64,000 nt of DNA, taken from positions 1-64,000 of the forward strand of contig NZ_AUNE01000038.1 in NCBI RefSeq assembly GCF_000447755.1. Reading direction: 5' to 3'. This DNA is from Bacteriovorax sp. BSW11_IV (lineage in GTDB: Bacteria; Bdellovibrionota; Bacteriovoracia; Bacteriovoracales; Bacteriovoracaceae). Below are positions 25,035 through 34,064 of the stretch, piece after piece. Below the pieces are notes generated by a model. That model did no database searches. It was not told the DNA's origin and worked only from the letters and a program-made list of their open reading frames with translations. The position numbers were made by a program, and so were the translations under genes. Positions within the stretch are counted from its first letter, which is position 1, and each line of letters begins with the position of its first letter.

Positions 25035-26216
25035 TTAGCAAGATTTCAACAAGAGCGCTATCCCTTGTCCGCCTCCAATACATGCAGAAGCAACACCATA
25101 ATTTAATTTATGATGCTTAAGTTGTCTTGCAAGAGTTAGAGAAATTCTTGTACCAGATGCAGCAAGTGGATGTCCTAGTGCAATCGCCCCACCCCAAATA
25201 TTAATTTTATCAGCAGGAAGATCCAGATCCTTCATACAAGATAATGTCTGACCAGCAAAAGCTTCATTAATCTCAACTAAATCCATTTTAGAAAGTGTCA
25301 TATTATTTCTTTCTAATAGTTCTTTAATGGCCGGAGATGGTCCAATACCCATAATCTTTGGATCCACTCCAACAACATGTCCATCAACAATTTCAGCGAT
25401 AGGTGTAACATTATTTTTTTGACAAAATTCTTCAGAGGCAACAAGCACAACTGCTGCACCATCAACAATTCCTGATGCAGAACCCGGAGTAACAACTCCA
25501 TTTTCTACAAAAGAAGCACGAAGTTTTGCCATAGAATCAACGCTTGCATCCTCTCTTAAATGTTCATCATTAGAGCAGATAGATTTCTTTAATTGAATCG
25601 ATGCAATCTCGCCTTGAAGTAAATTATCTTTATAAGCTTTTAATGCTTTTGCATGTGACTCGTATGAATAGACATCGCAAGACTCACGAGTTACAGAGAA
25701 TTGTTTTGACAAATTTTCAGCTGTAATACCCATTGGAGTGCCAGCAAATTTATCTGTAAGCGCATCTAAAAGCATATCTACACTTTTTAAACTTCCATAC
25801 TTCGTTCCAAATCTCCCACCATAAGTTAGGTGTGGAGTCATAGACATATTCTCAGTTCCACCGGCAAGAACAAGTTCAGCTTCACCAAGTTTAATAAGTC
25901 TTGTCGCATCTAAAATTGATTGAATACCTGAGCCACATAGTCTGTTAACTACAAGTCCTGGTGTTTTTTCCTGACATCCTAGTTTTAAAGCAAGGTGTCT
26001 TCCGCCATACATGGCATCAGTTGAAGAAGTTATTACATTACCCAGAATTACCTGATCAATTTTATCTGGATTGATTTTTGTTTCCTCAAGGAGGGCCTTT
26101 CCCGCATAAACAGCTAAATCTACAGGAGTAATATCTGCTAAAGAGCCTCCAAACTTTCCAAATGGAGTTCTCTTTCCTGCGACTAAATATACTTTCTTAC
26201 CATGATTTAAGGACAT
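25035..26216 (-). CDS. Acetyl-CoA C-acyltransferase (thiolase)
   Basis: 393 aa, usual thiolase length. The nucleophilic Cys is in VVNRLCGSGIQSI, the catalytic His in GHPLAASGTRI, and the second Cys in CIGGGQG near the C-terminus. NEAFAGQTL is also present. It condenses two acetyl-CoA or cleaves 3-ketoacyl-CoA; the substrate range cannot be told from sequence. SD GGGAGGA precedes the ATG. It is divergent from the coiled-coil gene at 26304. Confidence 0.95.
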   Translation of the reverse strand: MSLNHGKKVYLVAGKRTPFGKFGGSLADITPVDLAVYAGKALLEETKINPDKIDQVILGNVITSSTDAMYGGRHLALKLGCQEKTPGLVVNRLCGSGIQSILDATRLIKLGEAELVLAGGTENMSMTPHLTYGGRFGTKYGSLKSVDMLLDALTDKFAGTPMGITAENLSKQFSVTRESCDVYSYESHAKALKAYKDNLLQGEIASIQLKKSICSNDEHLREDASVDSMAKLRASFVENGVVTPGSASGIVDGAAVVLVASEEFCQKNNVTPIAEIVDGHVVGVDPKIMGIGPSPAIKELLERNNMTLSKMDLVEINEAFAGQTLSCMKDLDLPADKINIWGGAIALGHPLAASGTRISLTLARQLKHHKLNYGVASACIGGGQGIALLLKSC

Positions 26217-26303
26217 ATTTTCCTCCCTTGAGGGCCATCGTTATTCTTCTCTACAATATATTAGGACGCTTCTTTATTTGAAGCAAACATTTGGAATAAG
26301 TTT

Positions 26304-26723
26304 ATGTCAGAAATAGCACAAATCAGAGCAGCGAAATATCAGGAAAGCGAAAACAAGCGCTACGATCTTGAACTACGTAAACTAAGAAAGACTCACCAAT
26401 CAGAATACGCTCAAGAAGTAAAAAAGCACGACAAAACAATGGATAGACTTGGTAAAGACTTTTCAACAGAAGTAACCAATCTTGAAAGTGAACTTGAGCA
26501 AAGACTCGTAGAAATTCGAGAGAAACAAAAAGATACACTTGTTACAGAAAAAAGAAGACTACAAGAAGAAATCGATAATCTAAAAAAATCGCATCAAGAC
26601 AGAGTTTCTGAACTTAAAGAAAGTCAGGACAATCAAATTGAAGAGATGCTTTCATCTCATAAGAACACTCTAGACAACGCCCAAGAAAAGTTTAAACGCG
26701 AAAAAATGAAACTTGAGAGCTAA
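26304..26723 (+). CDS. Coiled-coil protein
   Basis: 139 aa, almost wholly charged (Lys, Glu, Gln, Asp, Arg) with heptad-like spacing of hydrophobics from about residue 10 to the end. There is no signal peptide and no globular domain. It lies 18 bases upstream of a FliG-like gene in the same direction, so the two probably form a unit. A role at the flagellar base or in cell structure is a guess. Confidence 0.75.
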   Translation: MSEIAQIRAAKYQESENKRYDLELRKLRKTHQSEYAQEVKKHDKTMDRLGKDFSTEVTNLESELEQRLVEIREKQKDTLVTEKRRLQEEIDNLKKSHQDRVSELKESQDNQIEEMLSSHKNTLDNAQEKFKREKMKLES

Positions 26724-26741
26724 ATCTAGTTAGGGGAATAA

Positions 26742-27164
26742 ATGGAAAACCAAGGATCAATTTTTATCAATGGCAAGGCCCAGATTATCGAGATGCTTCA
26801 GTATATGACTGAAGAGGAAAAGATGAAACTTGTTAAGAACATTTATCATCGCAATCCGCAACTTGCTAATGAACTTTTTGAAAAGAGCTTAAAATTCGAA
26901 AGTATTTCAAGCCTTTCAAATGATGATATTCAAAGAGTACTTGGATATACTAACCCACAAGTTCTTGGAATGGCCCTAAGAGGCGTACCACAGAGTCTTC
27001 AAAGAAGACTACTTTCACTAGCTCAAAGACCATATGCGGAGACTGCATATAATGTTATGGTTTCTGCTCAAAACTATTCGGCCAAAGATGTGCAAAGGGC
27101 CCAAGAAAGAATTGTTGCCACTCTTATTAGTCTTTCAAAGAAAAACGTAATCAAACTTCAATAA
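26742..27164 (+). CDS. Short FliG-like protein
   Basis: 140 aa. The region from about residue 55 to 138 resembles the C-terminal part of the flagellar switch protein FliG: NDDIQRVLGYTNPQVLGMAL, RGVPQSLQRRLLS, and the DVQRAQERIVATLISLSKK tail (FliG pattern V-x-x-A-x-x-x-I-v). Only part of the three-domain, 330-aa FliG is present, so this is not the normal switch subunit. It may bind the motor, or be a relative with another partner. SD AGGGGAA precedes the ATG. It ends at a perfect bidirectional terminator. Confidence 0.65.
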   Translation: MENQGSIFINGKAQIIEMLQYMTEEEKMKLVKNIYHRNPQLANELFEKSLKFESISSLSNDDIQRVLGYTNPQVLGMALRGVPQSLQRRLLSLAQRPYAETAYNVMVSAQNYSAKDVQRAQERIVATLISLSKKNVIKLQ

Positions 27165-27190
27165 AAAAGGCCTCTCTAGAGGCCTTTTTT
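27163..27190. terminator. Bidirectional intrinsic terminator
   Basis: AAAAAAGGCCTC (27163-27174), loop TCTA, GAGGCCTTTTTT (27179-27190): a 12-bp perfect stem. It ends the FliG-like gene (stop 27162-27164) and the minus-strand operon, whose last stop codon lies in and beside the loop (27176-27178). Confidence 0.95.
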
Positions 27191-27649
27191 CTTTTTATAT
27201 TCTTCTAACGATTTTTTAATCTTCACTTCCTCATCTTGCCCGAAACCAAAGCCTTGTTCAAGATCATCAGAAATCCTATGAGCACGTAATATATCCATTG
27301 TATTTTCTAAACGACCGCTCATTAATGATATAAGATCATTCATCCATTCAGGACATGTTTTCATAGCACCTTTAAGATCGTTTCTCTTAATCATAAAAGC
27401 ATTTGTTTCTTCAACTGCAACGGCCGATTCTTTTCTTGATGAATCGGAAAAGAATGATTCCAATCCAATAAACTCTTTATCTTTTAGTCTCGCAATCGCT
27501 ACTAAGCGACCAGCATCTTCTTTTATCAGCTTAACGATACCCGATTTAATTAGATAAACGTAATTTGAAGGTTCTCCTTCAACATATAAAACCTGGCCTT
27601 TTTTAAACTTTATAGGCTTTGGCCCTTCATTATTTAAGAAATCGTTCAT
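27176..27649 (-). CDS. Cyclic-nucleotide-binding-domain protein
   Basis: 157 aa. Residues about 15-110 form a cNMP-binding beta-barrel: FKKGQVLYVEGEPSNYVYLI and GIVKLI. The phosphate-binding cassette region (GLESFFSDSSRKESAVAVEE) departs from the classic GE..RAA form, so ligand binding is uncertain. The remaining 45 residues are charged helix and do not show a CRP-type HTH. It overlaps the Ppx/GppA gene by 20 bases. The C-terminal codons (KKKGL) lie in the terminator hairpin. Confidence 0.85.
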   Translation of the reverse strand: MNDFLNNEGPKPIKFKKGQVLYVEGEPSNYVYLIKSGIVKLIKEDAGRLVAIARLKDKEFIGLESFFSDSSRKESAVAVEETNAFMIKRNDLKGAMKTCPEWMNDLISLMSGRLENTMDILRAHRISDDLEQGFGFGQDEEVKIKKSLEEYKKKKGL

Positions 27650-28538
27650 CTATTTCTCCAGAAACGGCCGTTCCGTAACGTAGACCGTATGTACTCATAA
27701 TTAACTTTTTAACTCCAAGACCTTTAACAAATAAGCTAGCACTTGCTTCTCCACCATTCATAACCTTTGCTCTTTTTCCCAAAAACGGAAATTCTTCAAG
27801 AATTTCCTGAGCATTACGGCCGATATATTTATGAATGAAATTTTCAAATTCTGCTGTTGTTAATTCTAAATTATTAACAACACTTGGGTCAAAAACTTTT
27901 AAACCTTTAAACATGGCACCAATTGAAGTCATGCAACCTGCAACACAAACAAGTTCATCTGTTTTGTACTGAGCTTTGATATCTTCACTAAAAGGGAGAT
28001 TTGTCTTCTCTTCAAAAATTCCCTCGCTAAGCCACTCTTGTGCGCGAACAGCACCAATTGGAATACTAATTGATTTTTTTATTTCAAAGGGAGTGTGCTT
28101 TACTTTAATAAACTCAGTTGAAGCACCACCAATGTCCATAATGACGTATTCTTCAGATTTTGCCCCAAGACTAGCGCCCTTGGCCGTGTAATATGCTTCC
28201 CCTTCACCAGAAATTATTTTAATTTCAAAGCCAATTTCATTTTTAATTTTTTTAAAGAACTCTTTGGCATTTTTAGCGACACGTGAAGCTTCAGTTGCAG
28301 TAACAAGGCAATCTTGCGCTCTAAGATTATGTTTGTTTAAAATATCTTTATACTCATTAAGAGCAATAAGAGTATCTGCCATTGATTCTTTGTGAAAAAC
28401 ACCTGTTTTATCAAGCTCTCTTCCAAGACTTGTAATATGAGAACAATCCTCCAATTCTCTAAAGGAAGAATCGCTCTCATAATCTAAAACAAGAAGTAGA
28501 ACACTATTTGAACCAATATCAATACTTGCTCTTAACAT
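27630..28538 (-). CDS. Ppx/GppA-family phosphatase
   Basis: 302 aa, the size of the two-domain actin-like core without the HD-like C-terminal domain of E. coli Ppx (513 aa). Motifs: RASIDIGSNSVLLLVLD (phosphate 1), DIGGASTEFI (phosphate 2) and EAYYTAKG. The family hydrolyses polyphosphate or pppGpp. It lies one base after mtnA and overlaps the cNMP-binding gene, so translation is coupled. Confidence 0.92.
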   Translation of the reverse strand: MLRASIDIGSNSVLLLVLDYESDSSFRELEDCSHITSLGRELDKTGVFHKESMADTLIALNEYKDILNKHNLRAQDCLVTATEASRVAKNAKEFFKKIKNEIGFEIKIISGEGEAYYTAKGASLGAKSEEYVIMDIGGASTEFIKVKHTPFEIKKSISIPIGAVRAQEWLSEGIFEEKTNLPFSEDIKAQYKTDELVCVAGCMTSIGAMFKGLKVFDPSVVNNLELTTAEFENFIHKYIGRNAQEILEEFPFLGKRAKVMNGGEASASLFVKGLGVKKLIMSTYGLRYGTAVSGEIDERFLK

Positions 28539-28539
28539 T

Positions 28540-29592
28540 TTACTTTCCTACAACTTTAGAAACATTTTCAGGAAGAACTGGCTTTATTAAACCATTCTCA
28601 CAAAAAATTCCTGTAATAGTTTTATGGTCTGTAACATCAAAACTAGGATTTAGAGCTCTTGATTTTTCTGGAGCAACACGTATTCCTCTAAATTCTAAGA
28701 TTTCTAATTCATCTCTCATTTCAATAGGAATTTCGTTACCCGTTTTCATATTTAGATCGAATGAAGTTATTGGAGCTACGATATAAAAAGGAACATTATA
28801 GTGATTCGCAACAATACTAAGTGTTGAAGTACCAACTTTATTTGCAGTATCTCCATTTGCTACGATTCTATCTGCACCTGCAAAAATAGCATCCACACCC
28901 TTTTCTTTTAGAAGATATGAACTTGCTCCCTCTACAGTAACTTGATGTGGAATTCCTTCTTTAGATAACTCATAGGCCGTTAATCTAATCCCTTGCATGT
29001 ATGGTCTAGTCTCAGATGCAAAAACATGCTTGATTTTACCTTTCTTATGAAGATAGCTAATTACTCCAAGAGCTGTTCCCATTGGTCCACAAGCAAGGTA
29101 TCCAGTATTACAAATCGTCATTAAGGTATAAGGGCCTTCATGACCTGTTGAACGCTTTAATTCTTCTTCTGCAAGTTGGGCCATTTTATAATTTTTATTA
29201 TGTAACTCTTCCATCTGTAGGTGAGCATGTTTCTCTAAAATTTCTTTTAAACCTTTCAAAGAGCCATGTTCATTAAAATATTTTTTCGCCTTATCAACAC
29301 AAACATTTAATTCAAATTCTAAATTAACAGCAGTTGGGCGTGATGAATTAATATAGTTAGAAACTTCAATAAACTTTTCTAGATTTATATCATTTTGAAG
29401 GGCAATCACCTGTCCCCAAATTCCAGTAAAACCTATTAGAGGCGCCCCTCTAACAACCATATCTTTAATGGCATCAAAAACTCCTTGAACAGAATCAACT
29501 TCAATTACAATCTCTTCAAGTGGTAACTTTCTTTGGTCTAAAAGATATAGTTTTTCATTTTTCCAAACTAATGGCTTCAATATTTCTGTCAT
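28540..29592 (-). CDS. mtnA: Methylthioribose-1-phosphate isomerase
   Basis: 350 aa, eIF2B-alpha-like fold. Catalytic Cys in ICNTGYLACGPMGTA and Asp in FAGADRIVANGDTANKVGT; RGAPLIGFTG is also typical. It converts methylthioribose-1-phosphate to the ribulose form in methionine salvage. Its ATG overlaps the stop of the AsmA-like gene by 4 bases (ATGA). No other salvage gene is seen in the window. Confidence 0.95.
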   Translation of the reverse strand: MTEILKPLVWKNEKLYLLDQRKLPLEEIVIEVDSVQGVFDAIKDMVVRGAPLIGFTGIWGQVIALQNDINLEKFIEVSNYINSSRPTAVNLEFELNVCVDKAKKYFNEHGSLKGLKEILEKHAHLQMEELHNKNYKMAQLAEEELKRSTGHEGPYTLMTICNTGYLACGPMGTALGVISYLHKKGKIKHVFASETRPYMQGIRLTAYELSKEGIPHQVTVEGASSYLLKEKGVDAIFAGADRIVANGDTANKVGTSTLSIVANHYNVPFYIVAPITSFDLNMKTGNEIPIEMRDELEILEFRGIRVAPEKSRALNPSFDVTDHKTITGIFCENGLIKPVLPENVSKVVGK

Positions 29593-31799
29593 TCAAATAA
29601 TCCTTTCAAAAGCTTTTTGGCGTCTTCTTTAGACTTACCCTTTAAAAATTTATCTATTTGTTTATTAATTATTTTTTTACTTTGTGCCTTTACGGCCTTT
29701 TTCCCCATTTTTTTTACTGTGTAATCATAATTTGGTAATAATGAAAATCCTTTCCCTTCAATCCTCACAGGAATAGTTTTCATTCCAAAATCTTTTTCAA
29801 TTGTTTTCGATAATTTTCCAGAGCGATCTCGTAATTCAAATTGTAAATAACTACCCTTTTCAACTAAGCTAATTTCACCTTTTCCTGATAAATCAGCTAC
29901 TTTCTTACCAATGACAGATTTAAGTCCGATTAATTTAATTCTTTCATCATTGAGGTCATAATTGCTCGAGATCGAATCGATATGGGGAGCACTTTCCAGC
30001 TTAAATTCTTTATCAATAAAAGGAGCTAAGGCCGGAATATTTTTTACATATTGAGTTAAATATTTTCCCCCATCAAAACCGGCAACACCAAAACTTTGAG
30101 CGGCCATCTTTCCTTTTGCTTTATAAGAAATTTTTGAATTTATTTCAAATTCGCCTTTAGAATCAAAATCTACTAGACCTGTCGCTTCCTTGAAGTCATC
30201 GAATGAATATAATCCATTGAATGCGGAAAGGTTTAGACGATTAATATTTACGGAAAAATCACCTTTTATATGATTCCCAAAAACTGCAAGAAATTGTCCC
30301 TTTAAAATTCCATCGCCAATATTTAGATTCATATCAGTAAGTTTCATACTTTTATTTGTAACAATTAAATCTAAATTCCCATTAACAGGAGCTTGACCAA
30401 TCATACAATTTTGGAAAGTTGCAGAAAGGACCATCGGTAAGATAAATAAAGAATCTTTCTCTTTTGCTTTTTCCTCTGATTCTTTTTTTAATATCTCTTC
30501 ACTACTTGCGCTCTTCGTTCTAATTTTCTCAATGTATTTAACGTTTTGAAAATGAACAGCTACATCTATTGGTGCCAGCTTTTTAATATCAAAATCAAGA
30601 GGGTCAAATTTTAATGAAAAATCTGAATCAATCTGACCATCAAAAGCATTTGTCACAACATGAATTTGTGCTTTCTCTTTAGTCCAACTAAATTCTACGG
30701 CACTTTTTGATTTGATTTTATTTCTTATGATTACGAGATCAGGACCTAATCTCCCCTTAAGATCAGGAATCACTTTATTTTCATCTAGAGCTAAAGAGCC
30801 TTCCAAGTTTAAAACGGCCTTTGAATAATCAATCTCATTTAAATGATCTTTTACTGTTAGATCTCTTAGAATTGAAGGTAAATGTAGTGAAAATTTCACA
30901 TCATTAAAACTAGTTCTCTTTTTTTCAATTATTACGGTTGTTGAAAAAAGGCTATCATCCCCTATTGTTCCCTTCACCGTGGTATTTATAGTTTTATCAC
31001 TTGTAATTTTTAACTTAGCTTCTGCACTTATGTTTGGAATATTTCCAATTTTTGAAAAAGATATATTTGTAAGTTGATTGTTTAGAGTTAATTGTATCTC
31101 TTTTTCTTTAATGAGATGTGATACATCGAGCTCTCCAATAATCATGGCATTTAATGAAACACTATCCTTTTTCTCAAAGGCCGTTATAACTTCGAATGAG
31201 GCAATTCTCGAAAAGCCGAGATCGTTTACTTTGACCTTATCAACTTTTAAAAGTGTTTCTTCTTTATCTTTAACATACTTCACAACTGCATTGTAGACAC
31301 CTACATCAACAAGAAAAGTAGCAAATGGACCAAATTCTAGACCAATATCTTCTTCTACATCCTGATTCTTCGAAGAAGATTTAGGGCCCTGTGCCTTTAT
31401 TTCAGAATTTTTTAAGGCGAGGGTCCAATTATTGATTTTGTTCACATCATGAACATTGATTTGGGGTTCTTCAATTCTAACAGTCGCCTTTCCTGTTCCA
31501 AGTAAGAATGGGATAAGAGCAATTTTTGCTTCCGCTTTAGAAAAATGAAGTAGTGGTGATTGATCTTTTTTCAATTTTAAATCAAGATCTAAAAAATCAA
31601 CTGTTATAGTTAATCCGAGAGAATAATCAACTTTTTTCAGTTGAACATTAGCTGAAGGAAATACTTCTTGAATTTTTTCAACTACAAGAGAATGTATTTT
31701 TTCAGGATTGAGCTTCTTGCTGGCATAGAATATCCCTCCAGCAGCAAGAAACGATAAAAGAACGAAGATTAATCCTAAAACTTTAAGTAACTTCCTCAT
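29589..31799 (-). CDS. AsmA-family envelope protein
   Basis: 736 aa. There is an N-terminal membrane anchor (LLKVLGLIFVLLSFLAAGGIFYA), then a long repeat-rich beta structure in the periplasm. It ends with AsmA-like segments (GQFLAVFGNHIKGDFSVNIN, KGKMAAQSFGV) and a Lys-rich tail. AsmA-like proteins are bridge-like proteins thought to move lipids to the outer membrane. It lies between uvrD and mtnA in one operon. Confidence 0.8.
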   Translation of the reverse strand: MRKLLKVLGLIFVLLSFLAAGGIFYASKKLNPEKIHSLVVEKIQEVFPSANVQLKKVDYSLGLTITVDFLDLDLKLKKDQSPLLHFSKAEAKIALIPFLLGTGKATVRIEEPQINVHDVNKINNWTLALKNSEIKAQGPKSSSKNQDVEEDIGLEFGPFATFLVDVGVYNAVVKYVKDKEETLLKVDKVKVNDLGFSRIASFEVITAFEKKDSVSLNAMIIGELDVSHLIKEKEIQLTLNNQLTNISFSKIGNIPNISAEAKLKITSDKTINTTVKGTIGDDSLFSTTVIIEKKRTSFNDVKFSLHLPSILRDLTVKDHLNEIDYSKAVLNLEGSLALDENKVIPDLKGRLGPDLVIIRNKIKSKSAVEFSWTKEKAQIHVVTNAFDGQIDSDFSLKFDPLDFDIKKLAPIDVAVHFQNVKYIEKIRTKSASSEEILKKESEEKAKEKDSLFILPMVLSATFQNCMIGQAPVNGNLDLIVTNKSMKLTDMNLNIGDGILKGQFLAVFGNHIKGDFSVNINRLNLSAFNGLYSFDDFKEATGLVDFDSKGEFEINSKISYKAKGKMAAQSFGVAGFDGGKYLTQYVKNIPALAPFIDKEFKLESAPHIDSISSNYDLNDERIKLIGLKSVIGKKVADLSGKGEISLVEKGSYLQFELRDRSGKLSKTIEKDFGMKTIPVRIEGKGFSLLPNYDYTVKKMGKKAVKAQSKKIINKQIDKFLKGKSKEDAKKLLKGLFE

Positions 31800-31820
31800 G
31801 AAGCCCTCTCTTATATATTC

Positions 31821-34061
31821 TTAAAGAAGCGTTAGTGGAGCAAATTTCACCATAAATTTCTTCTTCGCTCCATCAGAAAACTTGATAACAACTTTTTCAT
31901 CATTCCCAAGACCTTCTGTTTCTAAGATTATACCTTGACCATAAAGGCCATGGGCAACTTTGGTCCCCTTAGGGAATTTAGGCTTTGGCATATCTGAAGG
32001 AGTAGACTGAACTTGATATACAGGTTCATCATCGTAATGACCTTCTTGGGAATAGTCGTCTTCCCACTCTCTTTCAAAAGTTCTTCCTCTTGCAGATGTG
32101 GCACCGTTTGGTTTTCTCCAAAGATAGTATTTATCAGGTATTTCATTAATAAAGCGACTTGGCCCGTTAAATTTTAACTGACCAAATAACATTCGCCCTT
32201 GAGCAAACATAATATAAAGTCTCTTCATCGCTCGAGTCATTGCAACATAGAAAAGTCTACGCTCTTCTTCTATTCCATTTTCTCCATCTTCGAGACTTCT
32301 AAAGCTTGGAAATACATTTTCCTCTGCTCCGGCCAGGAATACATAATAAAATTCCAGACCTTTTGCTCCGTGAATCGTCATCAATGAGATTTCACCGCTG
32401 TTTGAATCGGCTTCTTCTATATTTGAATCCAGAGTTATTGTTTCTAAAAAGCCAGTTAAAGATGGATTTTTTGTCGTTTCTTCGTATTGCTTAATAGCGT
32501 TAGTTAATTCTTCAAGGTTTTCAATTCTCGCTTGAGCTTCATATCTTTCAGAACTCGATTTTAAGAAATCATAATAACCTGATTCATGAAGAACCTTCTC
32601 ATACAGAACACTAGGAGATACTTCCTGAGTTTCGAGAACTTTGACTTCGTTAATTAAAGTCGCAAATTGAGAAAGTGACGATTTCACCTTCGCACTCATT
32701 TTTAAATGAGAATATTCTTCCACGTTATCAACAATTCCAGAGATGACTTCCCACAAAGAAGCGTTATTTCGAACAGCTTCTTCTTCGAGCTTTCTTAAAC
32801 TTGTTGCCCCGATTCCGCGAGTCGGTACATTAATAATTCTACTCAGAGCGAGAGAGTCCTTACCATTTACGATTAAACGTAAGTATGAAAGAAGATCTTT
32901 AATCTCTTTTCTATCGTAGAACTTTACTCCACCTACAACACGGTAAGGAAGATTTGCTCTTCTTAGATAATCTTCAATAATACGAGATTGAGAATTTGTT
33001 CTATAAAAAACAGCAATCTCACGACAAGGAACTTTATTTTTAATTAATTCTGAAACTTGATTTGCAATAAATTCAGCTTCATCTTTATCGCTGTGGCATT
33101 CGATGATTTCGATAGACTCCCCTTCTGGGTTGTCTGTCCACATGCTTTTTCCTTTTCGCTGTGTGTTTCTTGAAATTACACAAGAAGCTGCTTCAATAAT
33201 ATTTTTAGAAGATCTGTAGTTCTGTTCAAGCTTTAGTAACGTTGCGCTTTTAAAAGTTTTCTCAAAATCTAAGATATTCCTAATATCAGCACCACGCCAT
33301 GAATAGATCGATTGATCTTCATCACCAACAACACAAATATTGTGGTGAGTTTCGCTAAGCATTTTAATTAAATCAAATTGAGCCCTGTTAGTATCCTGAT
33401 ACTCATCGACTAAAATATATTTAAATCTTTCTTGATAACGCTTTAATACGTCAGGATATTTTTCAAATAATTGGATTACACCTGTAATTAAACCACCAAA
33501 GTCTGTAGCGTTGGCCTTATGTAGTTCAGCTTCATACTCTGTATAATAACCAAAAAATGGGTCACCTTTGTCAACTTCGTACTCTAGATTCTCCTCGTCA
33601 CGCCCGGGATAGTGACCGTGATTTTTTAAATCGTCGATGTAGTAAAGAATTTCAAATGGATTAATTTCTTTTGTACTAATACCTCTTCGAGCAAGTAAAG
33701 TTTTAGCGATGGCCTTTGACTCTGAAGTATCATAGATCGTAAAGTTACGACTTAGTCCTAAATAATTTGCTTCGCTTCGTAGTACTCTTGCACAAAAAGC
33801 GTGAAACGTAGTGACTTGCAAAGCACCGATGTCACTTTGAACAAGGGTAGAAACCCTCTCTCTCATTTCTTTTGCGGCCTTATTTGAAAATGTAAGTGCA
33901 AGTACTTGATATGGACTAATATGAAGCTCTTCCAAAAGATAAGAAATTCTTGTTACAAGTGTTCTTGTCTTTCCCGATCCTGCACCAGCTAGAATCATTA
34001 CAGGCCCTTCCGTATTTAGAACGGCCTGTTTTTGAGCTTCATTTAATCCATTTATATTCAT
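31821..34061 (-). CDS. UvrD/PcrA-type DNA helicase
   Basis: 746 aa, superfamily 1A helicase with all motifs: AGAGSGKTRTLVTR (I), FSNKAAKEMRERV (Ia), VDEYQDTNRAQFDLI (II), GDEDQSIYSWRGADI (III), QNYRSS (IV), MTIHGAKGLEF (V) and EERRLFYVAMTRA (VI). The C-terminal 50 residues form the small Tudor-like domain seen in PcrA (GTKVAHGLYGQGIIL). It unwinds DNA 3'-5' in repair and in clearing RNA polymerase or RecA. It starts 3 bases after the glmS stop. Confidence 0.96.
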   Translation of the reverse strand: MNINGLNEAQKQAVLNTEGPVMILAGAGSGKTRTLVTRISYLLEELHISPYQVLALTFSNKAAKEMRERVSTLVQSDIGALQVTTFHAFCARVLRSEANYLGLSRNFTIYDTSESKAIAKTLLARRGISTKEINPFEILYYIDDLKNHGHYPGRDEENLEYEVDKGDPFFGYYTEYEAELHKANATDFGGLITGVIQLFEKYPDVLKRYQERFKYILVDEYQDTNRAQFDLIKMLSETHHNICVVGDEDQSIYSWRGADIRNILDFEKTFKSATLLKLEQNYRSSKNIIEAASCVISRNTQRKGKSMWTDNPEGESIEIIECHSDKDEAEFIANQVSELIKNKVPCREIAVFYRTNSQSRIIEDYLRRANLPYRVVGGVKFYDRKEIKDLLSYLRLIVNGKDSLALSRIINVPTRGIGATSLRKLEEEAVRNNASLWEVISGIVDNVEEYSHLKMSAKVKSSLSQFATLINEVKVLETQEVSPSVLYEKVLHESGYYDFLKSSSERYEAQARIENLEELTNAIKQYEETTKNPSLTGFLETITLDSNIEEADSNSGEISLMTIHGAKGLEFYYVFLAGAEENVFPSFRSLEDGENGIEEERRLFYVAMTRAMKRLYIMFAQGRMLFGQLKFNGPSRFINEIPDKYYLWRKPNGATSARGRTFEREWEDDYSQEGHYDDEPVYQVQSTPSDMPKPKFPKGTKVAHGLYGQGIILETEGLGNDEKVVIKFSDGAKKKFMVKFAPLTLL

Positions 34062-34064
34062 TGA

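Noticed and set aside
27630-27649. 20-base overlap of the Ppx/GppA and cNMP-binding genes as a frameshift
   Set aside because: Both products are complete with their own motifs and start codon; a normal coupled overlap.
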